NCBI GenBank assembly: GCA_020216745.1
Contig: JAIWNQ010000122.1
Coordinates: forward strand, 1 to 10,000
Length of the DNA: 10,000 nt
Source of the DNA: Candidatus Hydrogenedens sp.
GTDB taxonomy: Bacteria > Hydrogenedentota > Hydrogenedentia > Hydrogenedentales > Hydrogenedentaceae
Direction of reading: 5' to 3'
Part shown: positions 1 to 7,900 of the stretch, in pieces
Layout: each line of letters starts with the position of its first letter
Position numbering within the stretch: the first letter of the stretch is position 1
Translations under genes and position numbers: made by a program
Notes under the pieces: generated by a model
Database searches by the model: none
Told to the model about the DNA's origin: nothing
What the model saw: the letters and a program-made list of their open reading frames with translations, nothing else

Positions 1-408
1 TTATTCCCTAAAAAAATAAGAACTGTCCTCGGTTACAACGCCGAATTATCTCATCAAATTATTGCAGGTAGTGATTTTACCCTCATGCCATCAAGATATG
101 AACCCTGCGGACTTACTCAACTATATGCATTTGCATATGGTACTATTCCCATTGTTCGTAAAGTCGGTGGATTAGCAGATTCTGTTACAAATATAACATC
201 AGATAACATTCGAAATAAATGTGCAACAGGTATTACTTTCAGAGCACTTACTCCGAAAAGTATTATTAGAAGTGTAAAAAATGCAATTGACCTATTCCAA
301 AATAAAGATATACTAAGTAGTATAAGAATTAACGGAATGAAACAAGATTTCTCTTGGGATAAACAAGCAAAGTTATATCAAAAGCTGTATGATAACCTCT
401 TCCAATAA
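1..408 (+). CDS. glgA: Glycogen synthase, C-terminal part (5' end outside window)
   Basis: This is the last 135 codons of an ADP-glucose-type (GT5) starch/glycogen synthase, which adds glucose from a nucleotide sugar to the non-reducing end of alpha-1,4-glucan in the cytoplasm. The frame is open from base 1, so the gene begins upstream. The fragment is the C-terminal Rossmann half of the GT-B fold. Visible family signatures are GSDFTLMPSRYEPCGLTQ (fragment residues 23-40), whose Glu in EPCG is the conserved nucleotide-sugar/catalytic region residue, then YGTIPIVRKVGGLADSV (46-62). The family usually has TGGL where VGGL is seen here. The ending, SWDKQAKLYQKLYDNL, matches the usual C-terminal helix, so the 3' end is intact. 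The last 20 nt overlap tsaE in another frame, which suggests co-transcription. Whether the donor is ADP- or UDP-glucose cannot be told from this half. Confidence 0.95.
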   Translation, partial: LFPKKIRTVLGYNAELSHQIIAGSDFTLMPSRYEPCGLTQLYAFAYGTIPIVRKVGGLADSVTNITSDNIRNKCATGITFRALTPKSIIRSVKNAIDLFQNKDILSSIRINGMKQDFSWDKQAKLYQKLYDNLFQ

Positions 409-886
409 TGCATATATCACAATAATTACTTCTTCCCCCGAACAGACTGAAGAATTAGGACATCATTTTGCCAAATGCTTAAATTCAAACTCAAAAGTTG
501 CACTTATTGGAGATTTAGCTACTGGAAAAACGTGCTTTGTGAAAGGGGTTGTAAAAGCACTATGTGGCGATTGTTGGGTTCATAGTCCTACATTCACAAT
601 TATGAATCAGTATGGGAACCCACCGAAGGTCCTACATCTTGATTGTTATCGGATAAAAGATGCAAAAGAAATTATTGATATTGGTTCTGAAGAATGGTTA
701 AGTGATAATTTAGTTTGTCTCATAGAATGGGCAGACAGAATAATAAATATTATTCCCCCTGAAACCATCTTTATGTATTTTTATCATATAGAAAATGATA
801 AACGGAAAATAGATATATATCATTCACATCATGATTTTATAAATAACTTACTCCAACGTCTACCGTCTTGCTTTTTAGAAAAGTAA
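389..886 (+). CDS. tsaE: tRNA threonylcarbamoyladenosine biosynthesis ATPase TsaE
   Basis: TsaE (YjeE) is the small P-loop ATPase that works with TsaB and TsaD to make t6A at position 37 of ANN-decoding tRNAs, in the cytoplasm. The 165-residue product has the family's order of motifs: SPEQTEELG near the N terminus (15-24), Walker A GDLATGKT (41-48), SPTFTI (66-71), HLDCYR (83-88) and the LIEWADRI segment (111-118). The common family P-loop is GDLGAGKT; here GA is replaced by AT, but the GxxxxGKT frame is kept. The ATG at 389 gives a start about 12 residues longer than many homologues and lies inside the 3' end of glgA. No good ribosome binding site precedes it, so translational coupling to glgA is likely, and a later non-ATG start is possible. 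It converges on the downstream minus-strand operon with a 12-nt gap. Confidence 0.93.
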   Translation: MITSSNNAYITIITSSPEQTEELGHHFAKCLNSNSKVALIGDLATGKTCFVKGVVKALCGDCWVHSPTFTIMNQYGNPPKVLHLDCYRIKDAKEIIDIGSEEWLSDNLVCLIEWADRIINIIPPETIFMYFYHIENDKRKIDIYHSHHDFINNLLQRLPSCFLEK

Positions 887-898
887 CAAACTATTGTT

Positions 899-1576
899 TT
901 AATGTTTTTGTTCTTTCTGGAGAGGTTGTACTGAAAGTTTAACAGGAATAGATGCACCTGAAGAAACAATGATTTCAATAGCTTGTTCCATAGTAATAGG
1001 ACACTTATAAATTTTTTCCGAAGGATAAAACTGTAAAATACCAACACTAATATTTGGTGTAGTAGGAATGAACACCCTATAATATTCTCCTCCTTCAGGC
1101 AATTTGATTTTTCCCAACAAAAGTCCCATTGTATAAATATTATCATGAGGAAAAGGTATAATAACGATAGAGCGTGTATAATTTGATGAAAACTGTTCTA
1201 TAAAACTTACTGTCATTTGTTTCGCAGATTTATAGATAGTTTTTACAAACGGTATTCTCTTAATAAACATCTCAAATAGATTTAAAAACTGACGAACCAA
1301 GAAGAAGCTTGAAAACAGACCAACTAAATAAACAAAAATAACAATTAATATAATTGAAATAGGAGCAATTAAATAATGCGGATACTCTGGAAACCATTGA
1401 TTTACATAAGGTGTAACCCTACCTACAGTAAAATAATATATAAATCTTAAAATTAAGAATGTTAAACCTAATGGAACTATTACTAATATTCCAGCTAAAA
1501 AATATCGCCTTATCCTCCCCATAATTTTAGGGAGCCTTTTCTTCTTTATTTGTATGTCACTCTGCATCATACTCAT
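899..1576 (-). CDS. DUF502 family membrane protein (second, divergent copy)
   Basis: Member of the DUF502 (COG2928) family of inner-membrane proteins, whose biochemical role is not established. The 225-residue product begins with a basic stretch (KKKRLPK, RIRR), followed by two predicted membrane helices at about 26-50 (LAGILVIVPLGLTF) and 69-93. The family motif RIPFVKTIY follows at 107-115, then a soluble part with VFIPTTPN (168-175). The segment after PTTPN (ISVGILQFYPSEKIY) departs from the usual PTSGxxxxVP, so this copy is the more diverged of the tandem pair. The start is ambiguous: Met codons at 1576, 1570 and 1567 are all in frame, with no clear Shine-Dalgarno. The first overlaps the upstream paralogue by 20 nt, which implies coupled translation. 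It is the last gene of the tatA operon. Confidence 0.9.
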   Translation of the reverse strand: MSMMQSDIQIKKKRLPKIMGRIRRYFLAGILVIVPLGLTFLILRFIYYFTVGRVTPYVNQWFPEYPHYLIAPISIILIVIFVYLVGLFSSFFLVRQFLNLFEMFIKRIPFVKTIYKSAKQMTVSFIEQFSSNYTRSIVIIPFPHDNIYTMGLLLGKIKLPEGGEYYRVFIPTTPNISVGILQFYPSEKIYKCPITMEQAIEIIVSSGASIPVKLSVQPLQKEQKH

Positions 1577-2270
1577 CTATTTTCTGAATCTCTTGGGTTG
1601 TATCCGATTTCACTTTTAATATCTCTGGAGTTACAACTCCTCCCGACAGGAGCATCGTCACAATTTCATCCATTGGGATTTCTACTTCACCACTTACACT
1701 ATCTTGAGGAACTAACTCAAAATATCCACTCGTTGGGTTTGGTGTTGTCGGAACAAATACGGTCGTAAAAGAACCTAAACCTTCAATCTCAATATTGTTT
1801 GTAACCAATGCTATGTTTTTCACACCTGGAAAGGGAAAATCAATAAATATTGCAGGTCCTGACTTATCTTTTTCTTCTTTTGCTTTCGTGAATACTGCTA
1901 CAATTTGTTTTGTAGCGTTATATATCGTTTTTATAAATGGTATGCGCTCCAAAATGCTTTCAAACAAATAAAAGAGTTTCCGCCCAACATACATATTAGT
2001 CAATAGACCTAAAAAGAAAATCCCCAATATTATAAGTACTAACGAAATACCTGGAACGAAATATTCAGGGACATTGTAAAAAACTTTTTTTGTAAGCGGG
2101 CCTAATTTGTTAGATAACAAAAAATAAAGAAACTGCACCACATAAAAGGTAACGCCCAAAGGAATTATAACTATTAAGCCCGTAAAAATACGATTGATTA
2201 TAGAAATTTTAAAACTATTGATAATCTTTCTTAGCAATATAACAGATTTTGATTTTTGGGGCAGGGTCAT
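1557..2270 (-). CDS. DUF502 family membrane protein (first, canonical copy)
   Basis: A 237-residue DUF502 (COG2928) protein of unknown molecular function, predicted to sit in the inner membrane. A short cytoplasmic-looking N terminus precedes two hydrophobic helices at about 29-52 (GLIVIIPLGVTFYVV) and 72-95 (PGISLVLIILGIFFLGLL). The diagnostic motif RIPFIKTIY (109-117) and the canonical VFVPTTPNPTSGYFELVP (171-188) are followed by an acidic segment and SGGVVTPE (209-216), all typical of the family. The tail (221-237) is polar and acidic. It starts 13 nt after the Trm112-like gene and overlaps the next DUF502 gene by 20 nt, so it is certainly part of an operon. No convincing Shine-Dalgarno precedes the ATG, but no other Met occurs before the first membrane helix. 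Confidence 0.92.
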   Translation of the reverse strand: MTLPQKSKSVILLRKIINSFKISIINRIFTGLIVIIPLGVTFYVVQFLYFLLSNKLGPLTKKVFYNVPEYFVPGISLVLIILGIFFLGLLTNMYVGRKLFYLFESILERIPFIKTIYNATKQIVAVFTKAKEEKDKSGPAIFIDFPFPGVKNIALVTNNIEIEGLGSFTTVFVPTTPNPTSGYFELVPQDSVSGEVEIPMDEIVTMLLSGGVVTPEILKVKSDTTQEIQKIDEYDAE

Positions 2271-2283
2271 AAAAATTAGTCTA

Positions 2284-2547
2284 TTAGGATATACGATTCT
2301 TTTCTAACTCAATTCCATCGCCAATTCTTAAGAAAGGTAAATCTTTAATTATTGGATATACAATTTTTTTGTCTTCTCTAATTAAACCACCATCTAAGCT
2401 TTCATTTACTGGATTTCCATCCCTATTCACTACTTTTCCCTGATGAATTGCTTTATTAATCTTCTTCAACAAATCATCATCAACTAAACTTAATGGTTGC
2501 TTTGTCTCAGGACAAACCAAAATTTTCAGTAATTCTTCAGAAATCAT
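2284..2547 (-). CDS. Trm112-like small protein (UPF0434/YcaR family)
   Basis: An 87-residue protein of the Trm112p-like family. In eukaryotes and archaea Trm112 is a stabilising partner of several methyltransferases; the bacterial relatives are poorly characterised. Family features are the opening ISEELLKILVCPETKQPLSL, a charged middle segment with NRDGNPVNESLDGGLIRED, and the closing VYPIIKDLPFLRIGD. Only one cysteine is present (in CPET), so the Cys pairs that bind zinc in some members are missing. A longer reading frame could start at a GTG at 2568, but the ATG at 2547 is preferred. It is preceded by a strong GGGAG seven bases upstream, and its protein starts exactly where family members start. 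It lies 24 nt after tatA and 13 nt before the first DUF502 gene. Confidence 0.85.
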   Translation of the reverse strand: MISEELLKILVCPETKQPLSLVDDDLLKKINKAIHQGKVVNRDGNPVNESLDGGLIREDKKIVYPIIKDLPFLRIGDGIELEKNRIS

Positions 2548-2551
2548 AGTT

Positions 2552-2559
2552 CTTCTCCC
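2552..2559 (-). promoter_or_regulatory. Ribosome binding site that fixes the Trm112-like start
   Basis: On the minus strand this reads GGGAGAAG. The GGGAG core (2555-2559) is seven bases before the ATG at 2547. Because it lies inside the longer GTG-initiated alternative frame, it argues for the shorter protein. Confidence 0.7.
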
Positions 2560-2571
2560 AAAACTCACAAT

Positions 2572-2763
2572 TTATGAGTTTTCCTCTTTTTTGTTCTCTT
2601 CTATACTTTCCTTTTTTGTTTCCTCTCCTCCTTTTACTGCATCTTTAAACTCTGCGATGGCTGTCCCTAAAGAACGTCCTAATCCAGCTATCTTATTTCC
2701 ACCGAACAAGACAAGAACTATAATAAGGATTATAAATAACTCACCCATTCCTGGTGTCCACAT
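2572..2763 (-). CDS. tatA: Sec-independent protein translocase subunit TatA/TatE
   Basis: TatA is the pore-forming small subunit of the twin-arginine translocase, which moves folded proteins with RR signal peptides across the inner membrane. The 63-residue product shows the whole family layout: a short periplasmic N terminus with MGEL (6-9), a single membrane helix (about 8-21, FIILIIVLVLFGG), a hinge, then an amphipathic helix containing GLGRSLGTAIAEFKDAVKGG (27-46) and a highly charged Glu/Lys tail. LFGGNKIAGLGRSLG corresponds to the usual FGxKKLPELGRSLG. The ATG is well placed behind AAAGGA (2771-2776, minus strand). It is the first gene of the minus-strand operon and diverges from glnS. 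TatB and TatC are not in this window, so they must be encoded elsewhere if the system is complete. Confidence 0.93.
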   Translation of the reverse strand: MWTPGMGELFIILIIVLVLFGGNKIAGLGRSLGTAIAEFKDAVKGGEETKKESIEENKKEENS

Positions 2764-2770
2764 ATATGTT

Positions 2771-2776
2771 TCCTTT
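2771..2776 (-). promoter_or_regulatory. Ribosome binding site of tatA
   Basis: AAAGGA on the minus strand. Its AGGA core ends seven bases before the ATG at 2763 and supports that start. Confidence 0.6.
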
Positions 2777-2906
2777 CTAATAAAAATTTATATTTTCTTA
2801 TATGACCATTTACATCTATATATTATTATACTCTTAACTCCCTTTTAGTTTCTAATTATAACGGTGTGTTTTTGATATAAATTTACATCTCAAATAAATT
2901 ATGTAG

Positions 2907-2936
2907 TTGAGAAATATTGTTGTAAAAAGAGATAAT
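2907..2936 (+). promoter_or_regulatory. Candidate sigma70-type promoter for glnS
   Basis: TTGAGA (2907-2912) and GATAAT (2931-2936) are separated by 18 bases, a plausible -35/-10 pair. Transcription would start near 2943 and leave a leader of about 65 nt before glnS. The region is very AT-rich, so chance matches are common; this is an inference from two hexamers only. Confidence 0.35.
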
Positions 2937-2997
2937 ATATACCAAGTTCTGTTCTAATATCACACTTTCCGTCACAGAAAATCAAAAAATAACTAAT

Positions 2998-3001
2998 GGA
3001 G
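2998..3001 (+). promoter_or_regulatory. Ribosome binding site of glnS
   Basis: GGAG lies eight bases before the ATG at 3010, normal spacing, and supports this start over any internal Met. Confidence 0.6.
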
Positions 3002-3009
3002 TATTTTTT

Positions 3010-4722
3010 ATGTCCGATAATTCATATACAAATAATGAAGAAAATAAAGAAAGTGGTGGTAAAGATTTTATCCACCAAATTATTGATGAAGACTTAAAAA
3101 CAGGAAGATATAAAGGTGTTGTTACACGTTTTCCACCTGAACCCAATGGGTATCTTCATATTGGTCATGCTAAATCAATATGCCTAAATTTTGGACTTGC
3201 AGAAGAATACAAAGGCAGATGTCATTTGCGATATGACGATACCAACCCACTAAAAGAAGAACAAGAATACATTGATGCTATTCGTGAAGATGTAAAATGG
3301 TTAGGTTTTGACTGGGGGAAACACGAATATTACGCATCAGATTATTTTGAACAGCTTTATGAATGGGCAATCGATTTAATTAAAAAAGGAAAAGCTTATG
3401 TTTGCGATTTATCTCCTGAAGAAGTAAGGGCTTACCGAGGGACATTAACCGAACCAGGAAAAGAAAGCCCATATCGCAATAGGTCTATTGAGGAAAATTT
3501 AGACCTTTTCCAGAGAATGAGAGCAGGAGAATTTCCAGATGGTTCAAGGACACTCCGTGCGAAAATTGACATGGCTTCGCCCAATTTAAATATGCGTGAC
3601 CCCGTAATGTATCGTATTATACGGGCAACACATCCACGAACAGGAGACAAATGGTGTATTTATCCTATGTATGATTTTGCACATGGACAATCAGATTCCA
3701 TCGAAGGAATTACGCATTCCATTTGCACTCTGGAGTTTGAAGACCATCGACCTCTTTATGACTGGTTTATAAAAGAATTAGGCATATATGCTCCACGTCA
3801 AATTGAATTTGCCAGACTAAACCTTACATATACCGTTATGAGTAAAAGAAGACTCCTTGAACTTGTGCGTGAAGGATATGTGCGGGGTTGGGATGACCCG
3901 AGAATGCCCACAATATCAGGTTTAAGAAGAAGAGGATATACACCAGAATCCATTCGCCAGTTTTGCAAATTGATTGGTGTTGCTAAAGCAGATAATACTG
4001 TAGATATAGCATTACTTGAATATTGTATCCGCGAGGACTTAAACAAAAAAGCAAATAGATATATGGCTGTATTAAAACCTCTAAAGGTAGTTATTGACAA
4101 TTATCCTGATGATCTTGTCGAAGAAATGGATGCAATAAATAATCCAGAAGACCCCACAGCGGGGACAAGAAAAGTTCCATTCTCAAAAGTGATATACATT
4201 GAACAAGATGATTTTATGGAAAATCCACACCCTAAATTTTACAGATTGGCGCCTGGCAAAGAAGTACGATTAAGATATGCTTATTTTATAAAATGCACAG
4301 ATGTAATAAAAGATAAAAATGGAAATATTATTGAATTACATTGTACTTATGACCCAAATACAAAGGGAGGCAATGCACCAGACGGTAGAAAAGTAAAAGC
4401 AACTTTACATTGGGTATCTGCACATCATGCCTTTAACGCAGAAATTCGATTATATGACCATCTTTTCTTAAAACCCGACCCTAACGATGTCCCAGAAGGT
4501 TTAGATTGGAGAAGCAATATAAACCCTAATTCATTAACTGTAATGACAAATTGTAAGTTAGAACCTGAACTAAAAAAACTAAAAATTGGTGATAAAATAC
4601 AATTTGAACGACAGGGATATTTCTCTGTCGACCCAGACACAACACCAGAAATGATGGTATTTAACAGAATAGTTACCCTCAAAGATGAATGGGCTAAAAT
4701 TAAATCTAAATTAGAAAAATAA
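3010..4722 (+). CDS. glnS: Glutaminyl-tRNA synthetase
   Basis: Class I aminoacyl-tRNA synthetase that charges tRNA-Gln with glutamine using ATP, in the cytoplasm. The 570-residue product is close to the E. coli enzyme (about 554) and aligns by motif along its length. A polar Asn/Glu-rich leader of about 20 residues precedes [10 protein letters not shown] (20-29). The HIGH signature lies in [15 protein letters not shown] (42-56, HIGH at 50-53), and [14 protein letters not shown] (74-87) follows. The KMSKS-equivalent loop is VMSKRR (276-281). The C-terminal half carries the anticodon-binding beta-barrels, including the family segment [34 protein letters not shown] and VMSKR indicate a GlnRS rather than a bacterial GluRS, so the organism charges Gln directly, at least in part. 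It appears monocistronic, with its own candidate promoter, a clear ribosome binding site and a downstream hairpin terminator. Confidence 0.97.
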   Translation: MSDNSYTNNEENKESGGKDFIHQIIDEDLKTGRYKGVVTRFPPEPNGYLHIGHAKSICLNFGLAEEYKGRCHLRYDDTNPLKEEQEYIDAIREDVKWLGFDWGKHEYYASDYFEQLYEWAIDLIKKGKAYVCDLSPEEVRAYRGTLTEPGKESPYRNRSIEENLDLFQRMRAGEFPDGSRTLRAKIDMASPNLNMRDPVMYRIIRATHPRTGDKWCIYPMYDFAHGQSDSIEGITHSICTLEFEDHRPLYDWFIKELGIYAPRQIEFARLNLTYTVMSKRRLLELVREGYVRGWDDPRMPTISGLRRRGYTPESIRQFCKLIGVAKADNTVDIALLEYCIREDLNKKANRYMAVLKPLKVVIDNYPDDLVEEMDAINNPEDPTAGTRKVPFSKVIYIEQDDFMENPHPKFYRLAPGKEVRLRYAYFIKCTDVIKDKNGNIIELHCTYDPNTKGGNAPDGRKVKATLHWVSAHHAFNAEIRLYDHLFLKPDPNDVPEGLDWRSNINPNSLTVMTNCKLEPELKKLKIGDKIQFERQGYFSVDPDTTPEMMVFNRIVTLKDEWAKIKSKLEK

Positions 4723-4750
4723 TACCTATTTTATACTTTTTATGGTAAAA

Positions 4751-4797
4751 TTAAGGATAGATAGTATATTTAAATATTATCTATCCTTAAAATTTTT
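4751..4797 (+). terminator. Rho-independent terminator after glnS
   Basis: A perfect 13-bp inverted repeat (TTAAGGATAGATA at 4751-4763 against its complement at 4778-4790) can be extended inward by a G-U and three A-T pairs to leave a loop of about six bases. It is followed by a run of five T at 4793-4797. It starts 28 nt after the glnS stop. The stem is AT-rich for a terminator, but its length compensates. It also separates glnS from the giant gene downstream. Confidence 0.75.
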
Positions 4798-4849
4798 AGT
4801 GAAAATAATTTTATTTTGTGGCATAATTATAATAGTATACAAAAACTGT

Positions 4850-4877
4850 TTGAAATAAGATATAATTAGGGTATAAA
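4850..4877 (+). promoter_or_regulatory. Candidate promoter of the giant surface-protein gene
   Basis: TTGAAA (4850-4855) and TATAAA (4872-4877) are separated by 16 bases. Other -10-like hexamers, TATAAT at 4828-4833 and 4861-4866, lie nearby but lack a good -35. If this pair is used, transcription would begin around 4884, only about 14 nt before the chosen ATG at 4898, leaving a very short leader. If the TATAAT at 4861 is used, the leader is longer. Low confidence because the region is almost all A/T. Confidence 0.3.
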
Positions 4878-4897
4878 AATTGATGATGGAATATAAC

Positions 4898-4978
4898 ATG
4901 GGTACAAAAAGAAAATGGATTTTAATAGGAATTTACCAGACAATAATCTTACTTCTTTTCCCTCTCTTTTCTTTTGCT
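4898..4978 (+). other. Signal peptide coding segment of the giant protein
   Basis: The N terminus has a basic stretch (KRK at 4-6), a hydrophobic core (WILIGIYQTIILLLFPLF) and a likely signal peptidase I site after SFA (25-27). There is no lipobox Cys and no twin Arg, so export by Sec is inferred. Confidence 0.8.
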
Positions 4979-7900
4979 ATTAATTATCAAAATATAACCA
5001 ATGACTCCATCCTTGATAATTACTTTCTCCCATCAGAAAATTTTCATCGTTATTTTGCTTTCTCTAATAATCAATACTTTGAAATTTCAAAAGATAATTT
5101 GAAAATATGGATATGGGATTCATCAAAAAATAAGTTTACAGACCCTATTGAAATAATATTCTTAAACAGTCATGCAGATGTTATTTATGGGAGTAAACCA
5201 ACTGACATTAAATACAATTGTTACTCTGGAAATCAACCTGAAACGTGGATAGTTGATAGTTGTGCTTATGAAAAAATTTGCACCCCGAATGTGTATGATG
5301 GAATTGACCTTGAGTTTTATTTCCAAAATAAAAAATTAGAATTCGATTTTATTGTGAACCCCCAAGCTGACATAAATCAAATAACATGGGAAATTAAAGG
5401 GGGAAATGTAATTACATATTTAGATAATAATAATCTAACTATAACAAACGACACTGGTTACACAATTAATTTTAGTATCCCTAAGATTTATCAATCTTCA
5501 TATAAAAACATAGAAACCTCATCTTTACAAAACGCCTACTTTTCCAATATAGGTGGAAATACATATCAGATTATTGTTGAAAAATATGACCAAAATTTAG
5601 AACTGGTGATAGACCCAATTCTCACACTTTCCACTTATATGTTTGTGCCCAATGCTAATAAACCACAATCATTATTCAGTAGAGTATATTTAGATTACTA
5701 TAATAGTATTACTGATATTTCAATAATTGGCGTATCTGCTGAATTACCTAAAACGGAAGGTATTGATATTGCTGTGTTCTTATGTAAGTTATCACCGACT
5801 ATAGGGAAGGCACATGATATTACATTTTTAAATGGAAACAGCAATGATTATATAAATGCAATAAATCATCACTCTGATTTTATAAACAATCATATTATTG
5901 TTGCTGGAAAAACAAATTCAACAAACTTTCCCATCAGCAATTCTATTCCCCCTTTTAATACCAATTTGAATATAAATGGTACTTCAGGCGAATTTGATGG
6001 TTTCTTAACTATACTTGATAAAGACTTAAAAATAACATTTTCTACACTCATTGGCGGAACAGGATATGATTCGATTGAGGATATAACAATCAACGAAAAT
6101 TACTTGTTCTTTGCGGGAAACACAAGCTCTACAGATTTACAATTAGTTAATTCTACACAAACAGGAACAAAAGAAGTCCTTTCCGCTGATGGCTTTTGGG
6201 GAATAATGACTCTAAACCCATTAGAATGTAAATATATGACAAAGTTAAATGCAGGTGAACTCGAAGTCAAAGATATTGAAGCAAACTCAGAATATGTATA
6301 CCTTTGTGGCAACACATCTATAGGCTATCCAGTTTTTACACCAGCGATACCTGAATCTCAAATTCAGGGAAAAGATATTTTTGTTCAGCATTATTCATAT
6401 TTAACCGAAACAACTAATCCAAATGTTAATTTGTTATCCTCTTTCTTTTTTGGAGGTTCGTATGACGACATCTTAGAAGGAGGTATTCTAATTTACTATG
6501 ATACCCTTTGTTTAGCAGGTAATACATACTCTAATGATATACCCAACCCAAAGTCAGCCGTCCCTGAAAAGATAGATAACCAAACGCATCCCTTCCTAAC
6601 TGTAATAAATCCTGATTTAACACAAAAAGTTGTTGGTACATACTATGTGTTCGGTAATGGAACAGATATATTAACTGATATAAAAACACCAGATAAGTTT
6701 TACAATGAATTTTTCATTGCAGGTTATACCAATAGTAATTTTGAAAATTTTTCATGGGATAATCCTACCTTCACTTCAAATCCATTCAATACTTTACTAA
6801 ATAATGGGTTATACAATAATTATTATGACGCAATGATTTGGAGATTGCAATGGAATAGTTCTAATTCTACAATTACTCCAACATGGGGAACATTTTTAGG
6901 CGGTAGTTTAAGCGACACTGCACTCTCAATAGGAACTGCAAGCGATACTCATATCTGTATTGTTGGAATAACAGAATCAACAGACTTTCCATTACAGGGA
7001 TGCCATTCCATCGAATCTGAACATCTACCAACCCTACCAACCCAATATCTATCTGCGTTTAATATCCCAGGCAAAATTATTTATGTAAATCCTAACAGTT
7101 CCACACCCGATGGAAATTCTTGGGAGACAGGTTTCCATACTATTACAGATGCAATTAATTCAGCCAATAATTATGATGAGATTTGGATTAAAGCAGGTGA
7201 ATATAATGAAAGGGTTTCAATAACTGATTTATCCAATATTATCATCCGAGGTGGTTTTTCAGGAACTGAAACAAATGTTAATGATATTAATCCTTGGCTA
7301 AATCCAACAAAATTAATTATTCTTCCGACCAAAGCCTCAGGAAACGTAGGAACTCCAATTCTTAATATTACTTCGGCTTATGATATTGCTATATATGGGC
7401 TTATTTTTGAAAATGGAAATAATATAATTGGTGATGGAGGAGCATTAACCATAACTAATTCATCGGTTTATATCTCTTGTTCTCAGTTTTATACTAACAC
7501 CGCTTACGGAAACGGAGGTGCAGTTTATATAGATAACTCTTCAGTGAGTTTTACAAACTGTGTTTTCTCTAAAAATTCTTGTTCGGGAAATGGGTCTGCC
7601 ATTTTTGCAAACGAATCAAGTCTTCAATTAACTCATTGCACATTGGCTGATAACTTCAAAACTTCCAGTGGTGACATTAGTACTGTTGATATACAAGGTT
7701 CTACCTCAGCATTGGAAATTTTAAACTCAATTATTTGGGCATATAATGGAAATAATATACCACAAATAAATTACGACGAAACCATTAATATTGAATATCT
7801 TTTACTTAGAAATTCAATAATACAAAACTTTGATAAAATTGCATCACCTCCCCCTTCAACAATTAATATCATTGAAACAGAACCTCTTTTTATGGAGTAT

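Noticed and set aside
885..898. Small hairpin (AACAA, 4-base loop, TTGTT) between the converging tsaE and DUF502 stops, considered as a bidirectional terminator
   Set aside because: The stem has only five pairs, four of them A-T, and the T run is short. It is too weak to call.
829..1146. Minus-strand open frame of 105 codons
   Set aside because: It overlaps tsaE and the second DUF502 gene in another frame, both of which have clear family motifs. The product is low-complexity and hydrophobic.
2825..2860. Minus-strand TATAAT hexamers (2825-2830 and 2855-2860) as the tatA operon promoter
   Set aside because: A promoter must lie here, but neither hexamer has a recognisable -35 at proper spacing, and such hexamers are expected by chance in this AT-rich stretch.
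3432..4682. Several minus-strand open frames inside glnS
   Set aside because: They are antisense to a fully conserved GlnRS and show no recognisable domain.
4815..4833. TTGTGGCATAATTATAAT considered as a sigma54 site
   Set aside because: It has a TGGCA-like half but lacks the GC of the -12 element at the required spacing.
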